Positions 1 to 6,081 of a DNA stretch of 8,361 bases are shown one piece after another. This DNA comes from Candidatus Margulisiibacteriota bacterium. GTDB taxonomy: Bacteria > Margulisbacteria > WOR-1 > O2-12-FULL-45-9. The stretch spans positions 1-8,361 of the forward strand of contig JAQTLJ010000048.1 of assembly GCA_028714935.1 (NCBI GenBank), written 5' to 3'. The stretch's first letter is position 1. Each line of letters opens with the position of its first letter. Below the pieces are notes generated by a model. That model was not told where the DNA came from and ran no database searches. It worked only from the letters and a program-made list of their open reading frames with translations. A program made the position numbers and the translations under genes.

Positions 1-138
1 TATACCTTTTCGGTCGCTGACTTGGTTAGGTTTACTATGAGCAAGTCCGCCCTGGCGGTGCTGGCAACGAGACAAGGCCTCTACAGGTCAGAGCAAGATG
101 CTACCGTTATCGCCGACCTCCTCTCAATTGTCAGCTGA
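1..138 (+). CDS. C-terminal fragment of an unidentified protein
   Basis: An open reading frame enters from the left edge in frame 1 and ends at a TGA at 136-138, giving 45 residues that end in ADLLSIVS. There is no in-frame stop in the fragment, and it shares the direction of the downstream operon. The tail looks like a soluble protein: mixed hydrophobic and charged residues, two helix-like stretches, no membrane segment. I do not recognise the family from this short piece. A methionine codon at residue 13 is internal and there is no reason to treat it as a start. The 32-base gap to yajQ contains a promoter-like element, so this gene may belong to a separate transcription unit. That it is coding is likely but not certain, because it is short and truncated. 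Confidence 0.55.
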   Translation, partial: YTFSVADLVRFTMSKSALAVLATRQGLYRSEQDATVIADLLSIVS

Positions 139-155
139 TCCCCGATCCATTTATA

Positions 156-164
156 TGGTAAAAT
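156..164 (+). promoter_or_regulatory. Extended -10 promoter for yajQ operon (possible leaderless start)
   Basis: The bases TGGTAAAAT form an extended -10 element (TGN followed by TAAAAT, five of six matches to TATAAT). No good -35 box lies at 17 bases from it; a TTGTCA at 128-133 is too far away (25 bases) to pair with it. The hexamer ends at 164, so transcription would be expected to start near 170-172, on the yajQ ATG at 171. The bases between the hexamer and the ATG (AGCAGC) contain no Shine-Dalgarno sequence. Promoter and leaderless start are inferred from sequence only. Confidence 0.5.
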
Positions 165-170
165 AGCAGC

Positions 171-662
171 ATGGCCCAAGACCACTCATTTGATATTGTC
201 TCTAAGCCGAATCTTCAGGAGATCGATAATGCCTTAGCCATGGCGCTAAAGGAGCTCTCGACCCGCTTCGACTTCAAGGGGAGCATCAGCAAGATCGAAA
301 AAGACGGCGACAACCTGAAGATCACGGCGGAAGATGAATTTAAGCTGAAAAATGTTGTCAATATCCTCCAGGATAAACTGGTCAAGCGCAAAGTCCCCCT
401 CAAATTCTTTGAATACGGCAAAGCCGAGGAAGCCCTGGGCGGCAACCTGAAACAATTGGTCACGCTCAAGCAAGGCATTCCCCAGGAAAAAGCTAAAGAG
501 ATCACTAAACTGATCAAGGCCTCCGGCCTTAAGGTCCAGGCGCAGATCCAGGGCGAAGAGATCAGGGTTTTCGGCAAGAAACTCGACGACCTCCAGGCGG
601 TCATTCAGAAGATCCGGGCTGCCAACCTGCCGATCGAACTGCAGTTTGTGAACTACCGCTAA
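171..662 (+). CDS. yajQ: YajQ family nucleotide-binding protein (UPF0234/DUF520)
   Basis: This is a 163-residue cytoplasmic protein, the same length as typical YajQ. It matches the family along its whole length: an N-terminal SFDIVSKPNLQEIDNAL block, the RFDFKGS motif near residue 32, a central FFEYGKAEEALGG segment, a GKKLDDLQAVI helix near 135, and the terminal FVNYR. The family fold is two ferredoxin-like halves. Members have been reported to bind RNA, and a Xanthomonas homologue binds cyclic di-GMP; the role here is unknown. The start is fixed, because an in-frame TAA at 159-161 lies just upstream and no other start codon intervenes. No ribosome binding site is visible and the -10 element sits directly upstream, which suggests leaderless translation. 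The stop abuts the rimO start with no spacer (TAAATG). Confidence 0.95.
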   Translation: MAQDHSFDIVSKPNLQEIDNALAMALKELSTRFDFKGSISKIEKDGDNLKITAEDEFKLKNVVNILQDKLVKRKVPLKFFEYGKAEEALGGNLKQLVTLKQGIPQEKAKEITKLIKASGLKVQAQIQGEEIRVFGKKLDDLQAVIQKIRAANLPIELQFVNYR

Positions 663-1892
663 ATGAAGGCGTACATTGTCAGCCTCGGCTGTCCGAAAAA
701 CCTGACCGACACCGAAGTCCTCATGGGGAAGCTGCAACAGGAAGGCTACAGTTTTACTAATAATCCAGCCGCCGCTGACCTGATCCTCGTTAATACCTGC
801 GCTTTCCTGCAATCGGCAAAGCAAGAAGCGCTCAAGACCATCAAGGGATTGGCTAAATACAAGGGGTTAGGGACTAGGGGACAGGGATTAGGGAAATGTA
901 AATATTTAATTGCTGCCGGTTGTTTGCCCCAGCGTTATAAACATGAGTTGCCGAAATTACTCCCCGAGGTTGATGCGTTCATCGGCACGCCGCAAAGATT
1001 CCACCCGTCAAACATCAAAGCAACTCCGCCGTGGTACGCTTATGTTAAGATCGCCGAAGGGTGCGGCAATCGCTGCGCGTATTGCGTCGTGCCCCAGATC
1101 CGCGGGCCGCTCCGCATCCGCCCAATGAATGAGATCTTGCAAGAAGTCGCCCTGCTCGCCAAAACGGGGGTCAAAGAGATCATCTTTGTGGCGCAGGATA
1201 CGGCCGCTTATCCAAATTTCCCCGGCCTGCTGAAAAAAACCGCTAAAATAAAAGGGGTCCAATGGATCAGGGTCCTTTACGCCCACCCCGCCCACGTGAC
1301 AGATAAACTGCTCAATGTCATTGCCTCCGAAAGAAAGATCGTTAAATATTTAGACTTGCCAATCCAGCATATTAATGATAAAATCCTCAAGAGAATGAGG
1401 CGGCGCTATGCGCGCCAAGAACTTGAAAAATTAATCGATAATGTTAGGAGGCGAAAAATAGCGCTCCGGACCTCGGTCATCGTCGGTTTCCCCGGTGAAG
1501 GCGAGGCTGAGTTCGCGGAGCTGCTCGGTTTCATCAGAAAGGTAAAGTTCGAGAAACTTGGCGTCTTTACCTATTCGAAAGAGGAAGGAACACCTGCTTA
1601 TAAAATGAGGGGGCAGGTTTCCGCCAAGGAAAAAGCAAAAAGGTTCCATAAAATAATGAGGGCGCAGGCCCGCGTTTCCAAGGAGTTGAACGGTAAATTG
1701 ATAGGCGAAAGACTGGATGTCATGATCGAAAGGGTGGTCCGCGGCGGCTATGTCGGCCGCAGCTATATGGATGCCCCGGAGATCGACGGTTCAGTCCTTA
1801 TTAAATCCCAACGACCATTAAAACCGGGAGAGATCGTTAAAATCCAGATCCAAGGCTCAAGGACATACGATCTCATCGGTTTCGCGCCTTGA
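663..1892 (+). CDS. rimO: Ribosomal protein S12 methylthiotransferase RimO
   Basis: RimO is a radical-SAM iron-sulfur enzyme that adds a methylthio group to a conserved aspartate of ribosomal protein S12. The 409 residues show the three-domain family plan. The N-terminal UPF0004 domain has cluster cysteines C10 (SLGCPKN), C46 (VNTC) and C87 (AGC). The radical-SAM domain has CxxxCxxC at C134, C138 and C141 (EGCGNRCAYC). A C-terminal TRAM domain spans roughly residues 340-405. RimO, and not MiaB or MtaB, is indicated by YLDLPIQHINDKILKRMRR near 229, the FTYSKEEGTPAY segment and GRSYMDAPEIDG near 365. Oddly, residues 68-77 (GLGTRGQGLG), just before the strand leading to C87, are an insertion encoded by G-rich heptamer repeats. 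The gene abuts yajQ, has no Shine-Dalgarno sequence, and overlaps pgsA by 4 bases, so translation is probably coupled to its neighbours. Confidence 0.96.
   Translation: MKAYIVSLGCPKNLTDTEVLMGKLQQEGYSFTNNPAAADLILVNTCAFLQSAKQEALKTIKGLAKYKGLGTRGQGLGKCKYLIAAGCLPQRYKHELPKLLPEVDAFIGTPQRFHPSNIKATPPWYAYVKIAEGCGNRCAYCVVPQIRGPLRIRPMNEILQEVALLAKTGVKEIIFVAQDTAAYPNFPGLLKKTAKIKGVQWIRVLYAHPAHVTDKLLNVIASERKIVKYLDLPIQHINDKILKRMRRRYARQELEKLIDNVRRRKIALRTSVIVGFPGEGEAEFAELLGFIRKVKFEKLGVFTYSKEEGTPAYKMRGQVSAKEKAKRFHKIMRAQARVSKELNGKLIGERLDVMIERVVRGGYVGRSYMDAPEIDGSVLIKSQRPLKPGEIVKIQIQGSRTYDLIGFAP
863..897 (+). repeat. Five G-rich heptamer repeats inside rimO (STRR-like, potential G-quadruplex)
   Basis: Five consecutive 7-base units run head to tail: GGGGTTA, GGGACTA, GGGGACA, GGGATTA and a degenerate GGGAAAT. 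The G-runs start at 863, 870, 877, 884 and 891. Five runs of three or four guanines separated by 3-4 bases satisfy the usual intramolecular G-quadruplex rule on the coding strand and its mRNA. The pattern resembles the short tandemly repeated repetitive (STRR) heptamers of filamentous cyanobacteria and is telomere-like in composition. In frame it encodes the loop GLGTRGQGLGK of RimO. The array is coding, not intergenic. Confidence 0.8.
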
Positions 1893-2401
1893 CGCTGGCC
1901 AACCGGATCACGCTCCTAAGAATTATTTTCATCCCCCTCGTGATAATCCTTTTGCTTTACGGGATCGACGGCCTGGCGGTCATTGTCTTCCTTTTCCTTT
2001 CGTTTTCGGACGCTGTAGACGGATACATTGCCCGGAAATTCAATGAGGTCTCGGACCTGGGCAAATTTCTTGATCCCTTAGCGGACAAGATCCTTGTTAT
2101 CACTGTATTGATCGCTTTGGTCGGCTTGGGCAAGGCGAGTTCGATCCCGGTCATGATCTTTGTGGCGCGCGATTTTATCGTTTCCGGCATCAGGCTCAAT
2201 GCCGCGCGTTCAAAAGATATCATCGCGGCCAGTCCGGTCGCCAAATGGAAGACCGGCGCCCAGATCGTCGCGGTGGCGATGCTGATCTTGAGCTTGCCTT
2301 TGGCCAATGAGGTGCTGTGGCTGTCAGTCGTACTTTCAATCCTTTCAGGTGGTGCCTATGTATGGCAGAGCAGGATATTAAAACTGTTGAAATTAAGTTA
2401 G
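1889..2401 (+). CDS. pgsA: CDP-alcohol phosphatidyltransferase, probably phosphatidylglycerophosphate synthase PgsA
   Basis: PgsA is an integral membrane enzyme that joins CDP-diacylglycerol and glycerol 3-phosphate to give phosphatidylglycerophosphate, the first committed step to phosphatidylglycerol and cardiolipin. The 170-residue protein carries the complete CDP-alcohol phosphotransferase signature: D41, D44-G45, A48-R49, G58, D62 and D66, with exact family spacing (DxxDGxxARx8GxxxDxxxD). The N-terminal LANRITLLRI segment is typical of PgsA. Hydrophobic stretches near residues 12-40, 67-80, 88-100 and 125-155 fit a multi-pass protein. The start is a TTG that overlaps the rimO TGA (TTGA, 1889-1892), and no better start precedes the conserved N-terminus. 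Substrate specificity within the CDP-alcohol family is inferred from the N-terminus and from its position beside cinA and recA, as in Bacillus. Confidence 0.92.
   Translation: MTLANRITLLRIIFIPLVIILLLYGIDGLAVIVFLFLSFSDAVDGYIARKFNEVSDLGKFLDPLADKILVITVLIALVGLGKASSIPVMIFVARDFIVSGIRLNAARSKDIIAASPVAKWKTGAQIVAVAMLILSLPLANEVLWLSVVLSILSGGAYVWQSRILKLLKLS
2347..2352 (+). promoter_or_regulatory. Ribosome binding site deciding the cinA/pncC start
   Basis: AGGTGG lies 9 bases before the ATG at 2362, inside the end of pgsA. It supports that ATG over the upstream in-frame GTG at 2317, which would add 15 residues unrelated to the family and lengthen the overlap with pgsA to 85 bases. Confidence 0.55.
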
Positions 2402-2919
2402 AGGATTTTTTCACTAAAGTCCTTTCGGTCATCGGCAAGATCACCGACCAGCAGATCGCTGACCTCTTAAAAAAGAGCAAGCAAACGGTCTCTGTTGCCG
2501 AGTCGGTCACCGGCGGGCTGATCGCCGGCCGGCTGACCAATGTCGCAGGCAGCTCGGACTACTTTGTCGGCGGGATCGTCTGTTATAATCCGCGGATCAA
2601 AGTCATCCAGGTCGGTATTTCCGCTTCCCTGATCAGCCAGCATGGCATAGTGAGCAAAGAGGTCGCCATCGCCCTGGCCGAAGAAATTAAAAAGCGGTTC
2701 CGGACCGATATCGGGATCGCCTCAACCGGCGTCGCCGGTCCAGCCCCTATCCCACCCGCCCCGGTCGGCAAGGTTTTTATCGCCCTCGCGTCCGACAAGG
2801 AAACGGAGTGGAAAGAATTGAACCTGCAGGGGACAAGGAGCGAGATCAGGGAAAAGGCGGCCCAGGCGGCTTTAGGGTTGCTTTGGCTCTATCTGGGCGG
2901 CGATGAAATCTTGAAATGA
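2362..2919 (+). CDS. pncC: Stand-alone CinA C-terminal domain protein, probable nicotinamide-nucleotide amidase
   Basis: This family deamidates nicotinamide mononucleotide to nicotinate mononucleotide in NAD recycling. The 185-residue protein has only the CinA C-terminal domain (about residues 32-178). The N-terminal MoCF/COG1058 domain of full-length CinA is absent, and the first 30 residues form a short lead that may be a remnant of the linker. Recognisable motifs are SVAESVTGGLIAGRL (43-57), the YFVGGIVCYN strand with Y75 and N76, the VSKEVA helix and STGVAGP (121-127). The usual glycine-rich continuation after GVAGP is replaced by APIPPAPVG, which is unusual. The gene overlaps pgsA by 40 bases and thpR by 4 bases (ATGA). 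CinA domains commonly sit next to recA, as here. Family assignment is secure; the enzymatic activity is inferred and the changed loop adds some doubt. Confidence 0.88.
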   Translation: MAEQDIKTVEIKLEDFFTKVLSVIGKITDQQIADLLKKSKQTVSVAESVTGGLIAGRLTNVAGSSDYFVGGIVCYNPRIKVIQVGISASLISQHGIVSKEVAIALAEEIKKRFRTDIGIASTGVAGPAPIPPAPVGKVFIALASDKETEWKELNLQGTRSEIREKAAQAALGLLWLYLGGDEILK

Positions 2920-3470
2920 GGGCCTTTATCTCTGTCGAACTGCCGGACGAGGTAAAGAAGAAGATTGCTGAGTTAATAACTGAATTAAAGGAGATCGATC
3001 TGGCGGTCAAATGGGTGGAAACCAGGAATCTGCATATCACCCTGAAGTTCCTGGGGGGAGTCAAAGAAAACGACCTTGATGAGTTAATAGAAATTTCGAC
3101 TAAAGCTGTTGCTGGCAGCAGCAGCTTTAACGCGAGGTTTGAGAGTTTAGGTACTTTTCCGGAAGGAAAAAACCCGAGAGTTATCTGGGTGGGGACAGAA
3201 GAAGGAGGGGACAAATTATGTCAACTGGCAGAGTCACTTGAAAATGAGTTGTCGAAAGCAGGGTTCAAAAGGGGTGAGAAGGCGTTCAAGCCTCACATAA
3301 CGATCGGCAGGATCAAGGGAAACAAGGGAGTTGATAAACTTAAAGAAAAAATGATGAATTACAAGAACCCGGGGTTCGGCGCCGCTTTGATCGACAGGGT
3401 CCACATCATGAAAAGCACGCTAACTCCAAAAGGTCCGGTCTACGAAACAATAAAGGAGGTAAGGTTATGA
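2916..3470 (+). CDS. thpR: RNA 2',3'-cyclic phosphodiesterase ThpR (LigT, 2H superfamily)
   Basis: ThpR hydrolyses RNA 2',3'-cyclic phosphate ends to 2'-phosphomonoesters and was historically described as a 2'-5' RNA ligase. The 184-residue protein is of normal length and has both catalytic HxTx motifs of the 2H phosphoesterase fold: H40-I-T42-L in NLHITLKFLG and H127-I-T129-I in FKPHITIGRI. Family ends are also present, with MRAFISVELP at the start and the STLTPKGPVYETI strand near residue 168. Its ATG overlaps the cinA stop (ATGA, 2916-2919), and its own TGA overlaps the recA ATG (3467-3470). The cinA-ligT-recA order is known from Deinococcus radiodurans. The gene contains the strong recA ribosome binding site near its 3' end. 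Confidence 0.94.
   Translation: MRAFISVELPDEVKKKIAELITELKEIDLAVKWVETRNLHITLKFLGGVKENDLDELIEISTKAVAGSSSFNARFESLGTFPEGKNPRVIWVGTEEGGDKLCQLAESLENELSKAGFKRGEKAFKPHITIGRIKGNKGVDKLKEKMMNYKNPGFGAALIDRVHIMKSTLTPKGPVYETIKEVRL
3454..3459 (+). promoter_or_regulatory. Strong Shine-Dalgarno sequence for recA
   Basis: AAAGGAGGT at 3452-3460 is a near-perfect anti-16S match, with the AGGAGG core 7 bases from the recA ATG at 3467. It lies within the thpR coding region and fixes the recA start. It predicts independent, efficient initiation on recA in addition to coupling through the ATGA overlap. Confidence 0.85.
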
Positions 3471-4501
3471 GAGTTGTGGGTAGGGAAGAAAAAACAGCTG
3501 GTAGCAGCGAAGGTAAGAACAAGGCTTTAAGCATCGCTATTTCCCAGATCGAGAAAAATTTTGGCAAGGGCTCGATCATGAAAATGGGCGAGCACAAGAA
3601 CCTGGAGATCGAAGTGATACCGACCGGTTCGCTGGCGCTTGACGCCGCGCTCGGCGTTGGCGGTCTGCCCCGGGGGCGCGTTATTGAGATCTTCGGCCCC
3701 GAAGGCGGCGGCAAGACGACCGTCTCGCTGCACGCGATCGCACAAGTCCAGAAGAAAGGCGGGATCGCCGCGTTCATCGATGCCGAGCACGCGCTTGATC
3801 CGCTCTACGCCAAAAGGATCGGGGTTGACGTTAATAATCTCCTGATCTCCCAGCCGGATTACGGCGAGCAGGCGCTGGAGATCGCGGAAACCCTGATCCG
3901 CTCGGGCGCGATCGACATCATCGTGGTCGATTCCGTCGCCGCTCTGGTCCCCAAGCGGGAGATCGAAGGCGAAATGGGCGACGCGCAGGTCGGCCTGCAG
4001 GCCAGACTCATGTCGCAAGCGCTCCGGAAATTGACCGCGGTCATTTCCAAATCGAAAACGGTCATGGTCTTTATCAACCAGTTGAGAGAAAAGATCGGGA
4101 TCATGTTCGGCAATCCGGAAACAACGCCGGGGGGCAGAGCATTAAAGTTCTATTCATCGGTCAGGCTTGATGTCAGAGCAGCGGAAAAGATCAAGGAAGG
4201 CGATAAAATTATCGGCACCAGGGTCAAGGTTAAGGTCGTCAAGAACAAAGTCGCCCCACCCTTCCGTGAGGCAACCTTTGTCAATATTCACGGCGAGGGT
4301 TTATTGCGTGAAGCCGATATTTTAGATCAGGCGGTCAATTTTGAAATCGCCCAAAAGGGCGGCGCCTGGTACACGTTTGGCAGCGAAAAACTCGGCCAGG
4401 GATTTGAAGCCTCGATCAAGTTTCTCAAGGAAAACCCGAAGCTTACCAATAAGATGGAAGCCGAAGTCCGCAAAGCCATTATGGCGATTGTCGCCGATTA
4501 G
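3467..4501 (+). CDS. recA: Recombinase RecA
   Basis: RecA forms ATP-dependent filaments on single-stranded DNA, drives homologous strand exchange and, where an SOS system exists, stimulates LexA cleavage. The 344 residues include an N-terminal polymerisation helix (ALSIAISQIEKNFGKGSIMKMG, 20-41), Walker A (77-85), the FIDAEHALDP segment (103-112), Walker B (IIVVDSVAAL, 151-160), the L1 region with EGEMGDAQVGLQAR (167-180), the L2 region FINQLREKIGIMFGNPETTPGG (202-223), and the C-terminal domain from about residue 270. The C-terminus is short and lacks a long acidic tail. Walker A reads GPEGGGKTT, where GPESSGKTT is usual, and GDAQ replaces the common GDSH. No LexA-type palindrome or dedicated promoter is visible upstream, because the gene begins inside thpR, so it probably depends on the operon promoter. 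Confidence 0.98.
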   Translation: MRVVGREEKTAGSSEGKNKALSIAISQIEKNFGKGSIMKMGEHKNLEIEVIPTGSLALDAALGVGGLPRGRVIEIFGPEGGGKTTVSLHAIAQVQKKGGIAAFIDAEHALDPLYAKRIGVDVNNLLISQPDYGEQALEIAETLIRSGAIDIIVVDSVAALVPKREIEGEMGDAQVGLQARLMSQALRKLTAVISKSKTVMVFINQLREKIGIMFGNPETTPGGRALKFYSSVRLDVRAAEKIKEGDKIIGTRVKVKVVKNKVAPPFREATFVNIHGEGLLREADILDQAVNFEIAQKGGAWYTFGSEKLGQGFEASIKFLKENPKLTNKMEAEVRKAIMAIVAD

Positions 4502-4518
4502 TTAAAGGGCCCGATTCG

Positions 4519-4526
4519 AAGGAGGT
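4519..4526 (+). promoter_or_regulatory. Strong Shine-Dalgarno sequence for rny
   Basis: AAGGAGGT ends 7 bases before the rny ATG at 4534. It lies in the 32-base recA-rny gap (4502-4533), which is the only gap between two complete genes in the operon. No hairpin with a following T-run is present in that gap, so recA and rny are probably on one transcript. Confidence 0.85.
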
Positions 4527-4533
4527 TATTATT

Positions 4534-6081
4534 ATGGAACTCATGATGGTCGTTTATCTCGTTATTGCCGCTGTTGTTTTGTTCGGCCTGGCGTCCGCCT
4601 ACCTGGCTGTCCGCCGGAAATCAGCCGAGCAGAAGGTCAAGATCGCGCAGGAAACCGCCAAGCACCTGCTGGAAGAAGCCAAGAAAGATGCGGAAAGGAT
4701 CAGGAAAGAGGCTCTGCTGGAAACCAAGGATGAGTCGATAAAACTGCGGGCGGAGTTTGAACGGGAAACCAGGGAAAGAAAAGGGGAATTGTCCGCCTTT
4801 GAAAAAAGACTTGATTCCCGGGAAGACCGCATGCAAACCAAGGAAAAAGAGATCGAGGCCCGCGAGAACAAATTAAAACAGGTCCAGGAGGATCTGCTCA
4901 AATTAAGGGACGGCCTGCAAAAGGCCCGGGAGCTCCATATCCAGGCGCTGGAAAAAGTGGCCGCCCTGTCCAAGGAAGAGGCCAAGAAAGAGCTGATGGA
5001 AAAACTGGATAAAGACCTGGAACGGGAAGCCGCGGAAAGAATTAAGGCCAATGAAGAAAAAATCAAGCAGGAATCGGACAGGCGGGCCCGCGAGATCCTG
5101 GCGACCGCCATCCAGCGCTGCGCTGTCGATCACGTCGTGGAAACCACGACCAGCATCGTCGAGCTCCCCTCTGATGATATGAAGGGACGGATCATCGGCC
5201 GCGAAGGCAGGAACATCCGGGTTTTTGAAACCTTGACCGGGGTCGATCTGATTGTTGACGATACACCGGAAGCTGTCATCCTCTCGAATTTCAACCCCCT
5301 GCGGCGTGAGATCGCCCGTATTACCCTGCAAAAGTTGATCGCTGACGGCCGGATCCATCCGGCGCGGGTGGAAGAGATGTACAACAAGGCCCAGGAAGAG
5401 GTCAAGGCCGCCATGTGGGAATATGGAGAAAAGGCCACGATCGAAACAGATGTACGCGGACTGCCGGCGGTCTTGATCCAGCTGCTCGGCCGGCTCCACT
5501 ACCGGACCAGTTACGGACAAAATGTCCTCCAGCATTCGGTGGAAATGGCCCACTTTGCCGGCATGCTGGCCGCCGAACTCGGCGTCAACATCAGTCTGGC
5601 CAAACGTGCCGCCCTGTTACATGATATCGGCAAGGCGATCGACCAGGATGTTGAAGGAACGCATACCAAGCTCGGCGTAATGTTCGCCCAAAAAGCCGGG
5701 GAAGCCCCGGAAGTCCTTCATGCCATGGAAGCCCACCACGGAGATGTGGATGCCAGAACGGTGGAAGCGGTCATCGTCCAGGTTTGCGATGCGATCTCGG
5801 CGGGCAGACCCGGAGCGCGGCGCGACACGCTGGAAGCCTATGTAAAAAGGCTGGAAAAACTGGAGTCCGTCGCCAAGGCTTTTCCGGGAGTGGAGAAATG
5901 TTTTGCGATCCAGGCCGGCAGGGAAGTCCGGGTCATCGTCCAGCCCGACCGGGTCGACGATACCGCCGCGGTCAAACTGGCGCATGACATCGCCAGGAAG
6001 ATCGAAGCGGAGCTTGAATATCCGGGTGAGGTCAAAGTGACCGTCATCCGCGAAACGCGGGCCTCAGAAACAGCAAAATAA
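4534..6081 (+). CDS. rny: Ribonuclease Y
   Basis: RNase Y is a membrane-anchored endoribonuclease that starts mRNA turnover in many bacteria lacking RNase E. The 515-residue protein has the full family layout. A single N-terminal transmembrane helix covers about residues 5-25, followed by a basic patch (VRRK). A long charged coiled coil rich in E, K and R spans about 30-190. A KH RNA-binding domain follows, with GRIIGREGRNIR at 218-229 (GxxG core G222-G225). The HD phosphohydrolase domain has H334, H363-D364 in LLHDIGKA, H401/H402 in the HHGD segment, and D419. The conserved C-terminal end includes GREVRVIVQPDRV and PGEVKVTVIRE. Length is normal for the family (about 510-520). It is followed without any gap by ymdB, the same pairing as in Bacillus subtilis. 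Nothing looks truncated or missing. Confidence 0.97.
   Translation: MELMMVVYLVIAAVVLFGLASAYLAVRRKSAEQKVKIAQETAKHLLEEAKKDAERIRKEALLETKDESIKLRAEFERETRERKGELSAFEKRLDSREDRMQTKEKEIEARENKLKQVQEDLLKLRDGLQKARELHIQALEKVAALSKEEAKKELMEKLDKDLEREAAERIKANEEKIKQESDRRAREILATAIQRCAVDHVVETTTSIVELPSDDMKGRIIGREGRNIRVFETLTGVDLIVDDTPEAVILSNFNPLRREIARITLQKLIADGRIHPARVEEMYNKAQEEVKAAMWEYGEKATIETDVRGLPAVLIQLLGRLHYRTSYGQNVLQHSVEMAHFAGMLAAELGVNISLAKRAALLHDIGKAIDQDVEGTHTKLGVMFAQKAGEAPEVLHAMEAHHGDVDARTVEAVIVQVCDAISAGRPGARRDTLEAYVKRLEKLESVAKAFPGVEKCFAIQAGREVRVIVQPDRVDDTAAVKLAHDIARKIEAELEYPGEVKVTVIRETRASETAK

Noticed and set aside
128..133. TTGTCA as a -35 box for the yajQ promoter
   Set aside because: It is 25 bases from the good TAAAAT hexamer. 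At 17 bases it would pair only with a poor TTATAT. The extended TGN -10 explains the site better.
215..824. Long minus-strand open frames across yajQ and similar ones across rimO, recA, rny and ymdB
   Set aside because: They lie fully opposite genes with strong family matches, have low-complexity or unlikely compositions (Ser/Arg- or Phe/Leu-rich), and lack ribosome binding sites. They are shadows of the real coding frames.
2317..2361. Upstream GTG start for cinA/pncC adding 15 residues
   Set aside because: The extra residues do not resemble the family, the overlap with pgsA would grow to 85 bases, and the ATG at 2362 has AGGTGG at a suitable distance.
3189..3213. Second G-rich stretch in thpR as another heptamer array
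   Set aside because: The G-runs are irregularly spaced and A-rich between; no 7-base periodicity is present.
3734..3741. GCGATCGC, the cyanobacterial HIP1 octamer
   Set aside because: I noticed only this one copy in 8.4 kb, in recA. HIP1-rich cyanobacterial genomes would usually show several, so it is not evidence of a cyanobacterium.
4502..4533. Possible terminator or promoter in the recA-rny gap (contains GGGCCC)
   Set aside because: The palindrome is only 6 bases, has no T-run after it, and no convincing -10/-35 pair is present. The gap mainly holds the rny Shine-Dalgarno sequence.
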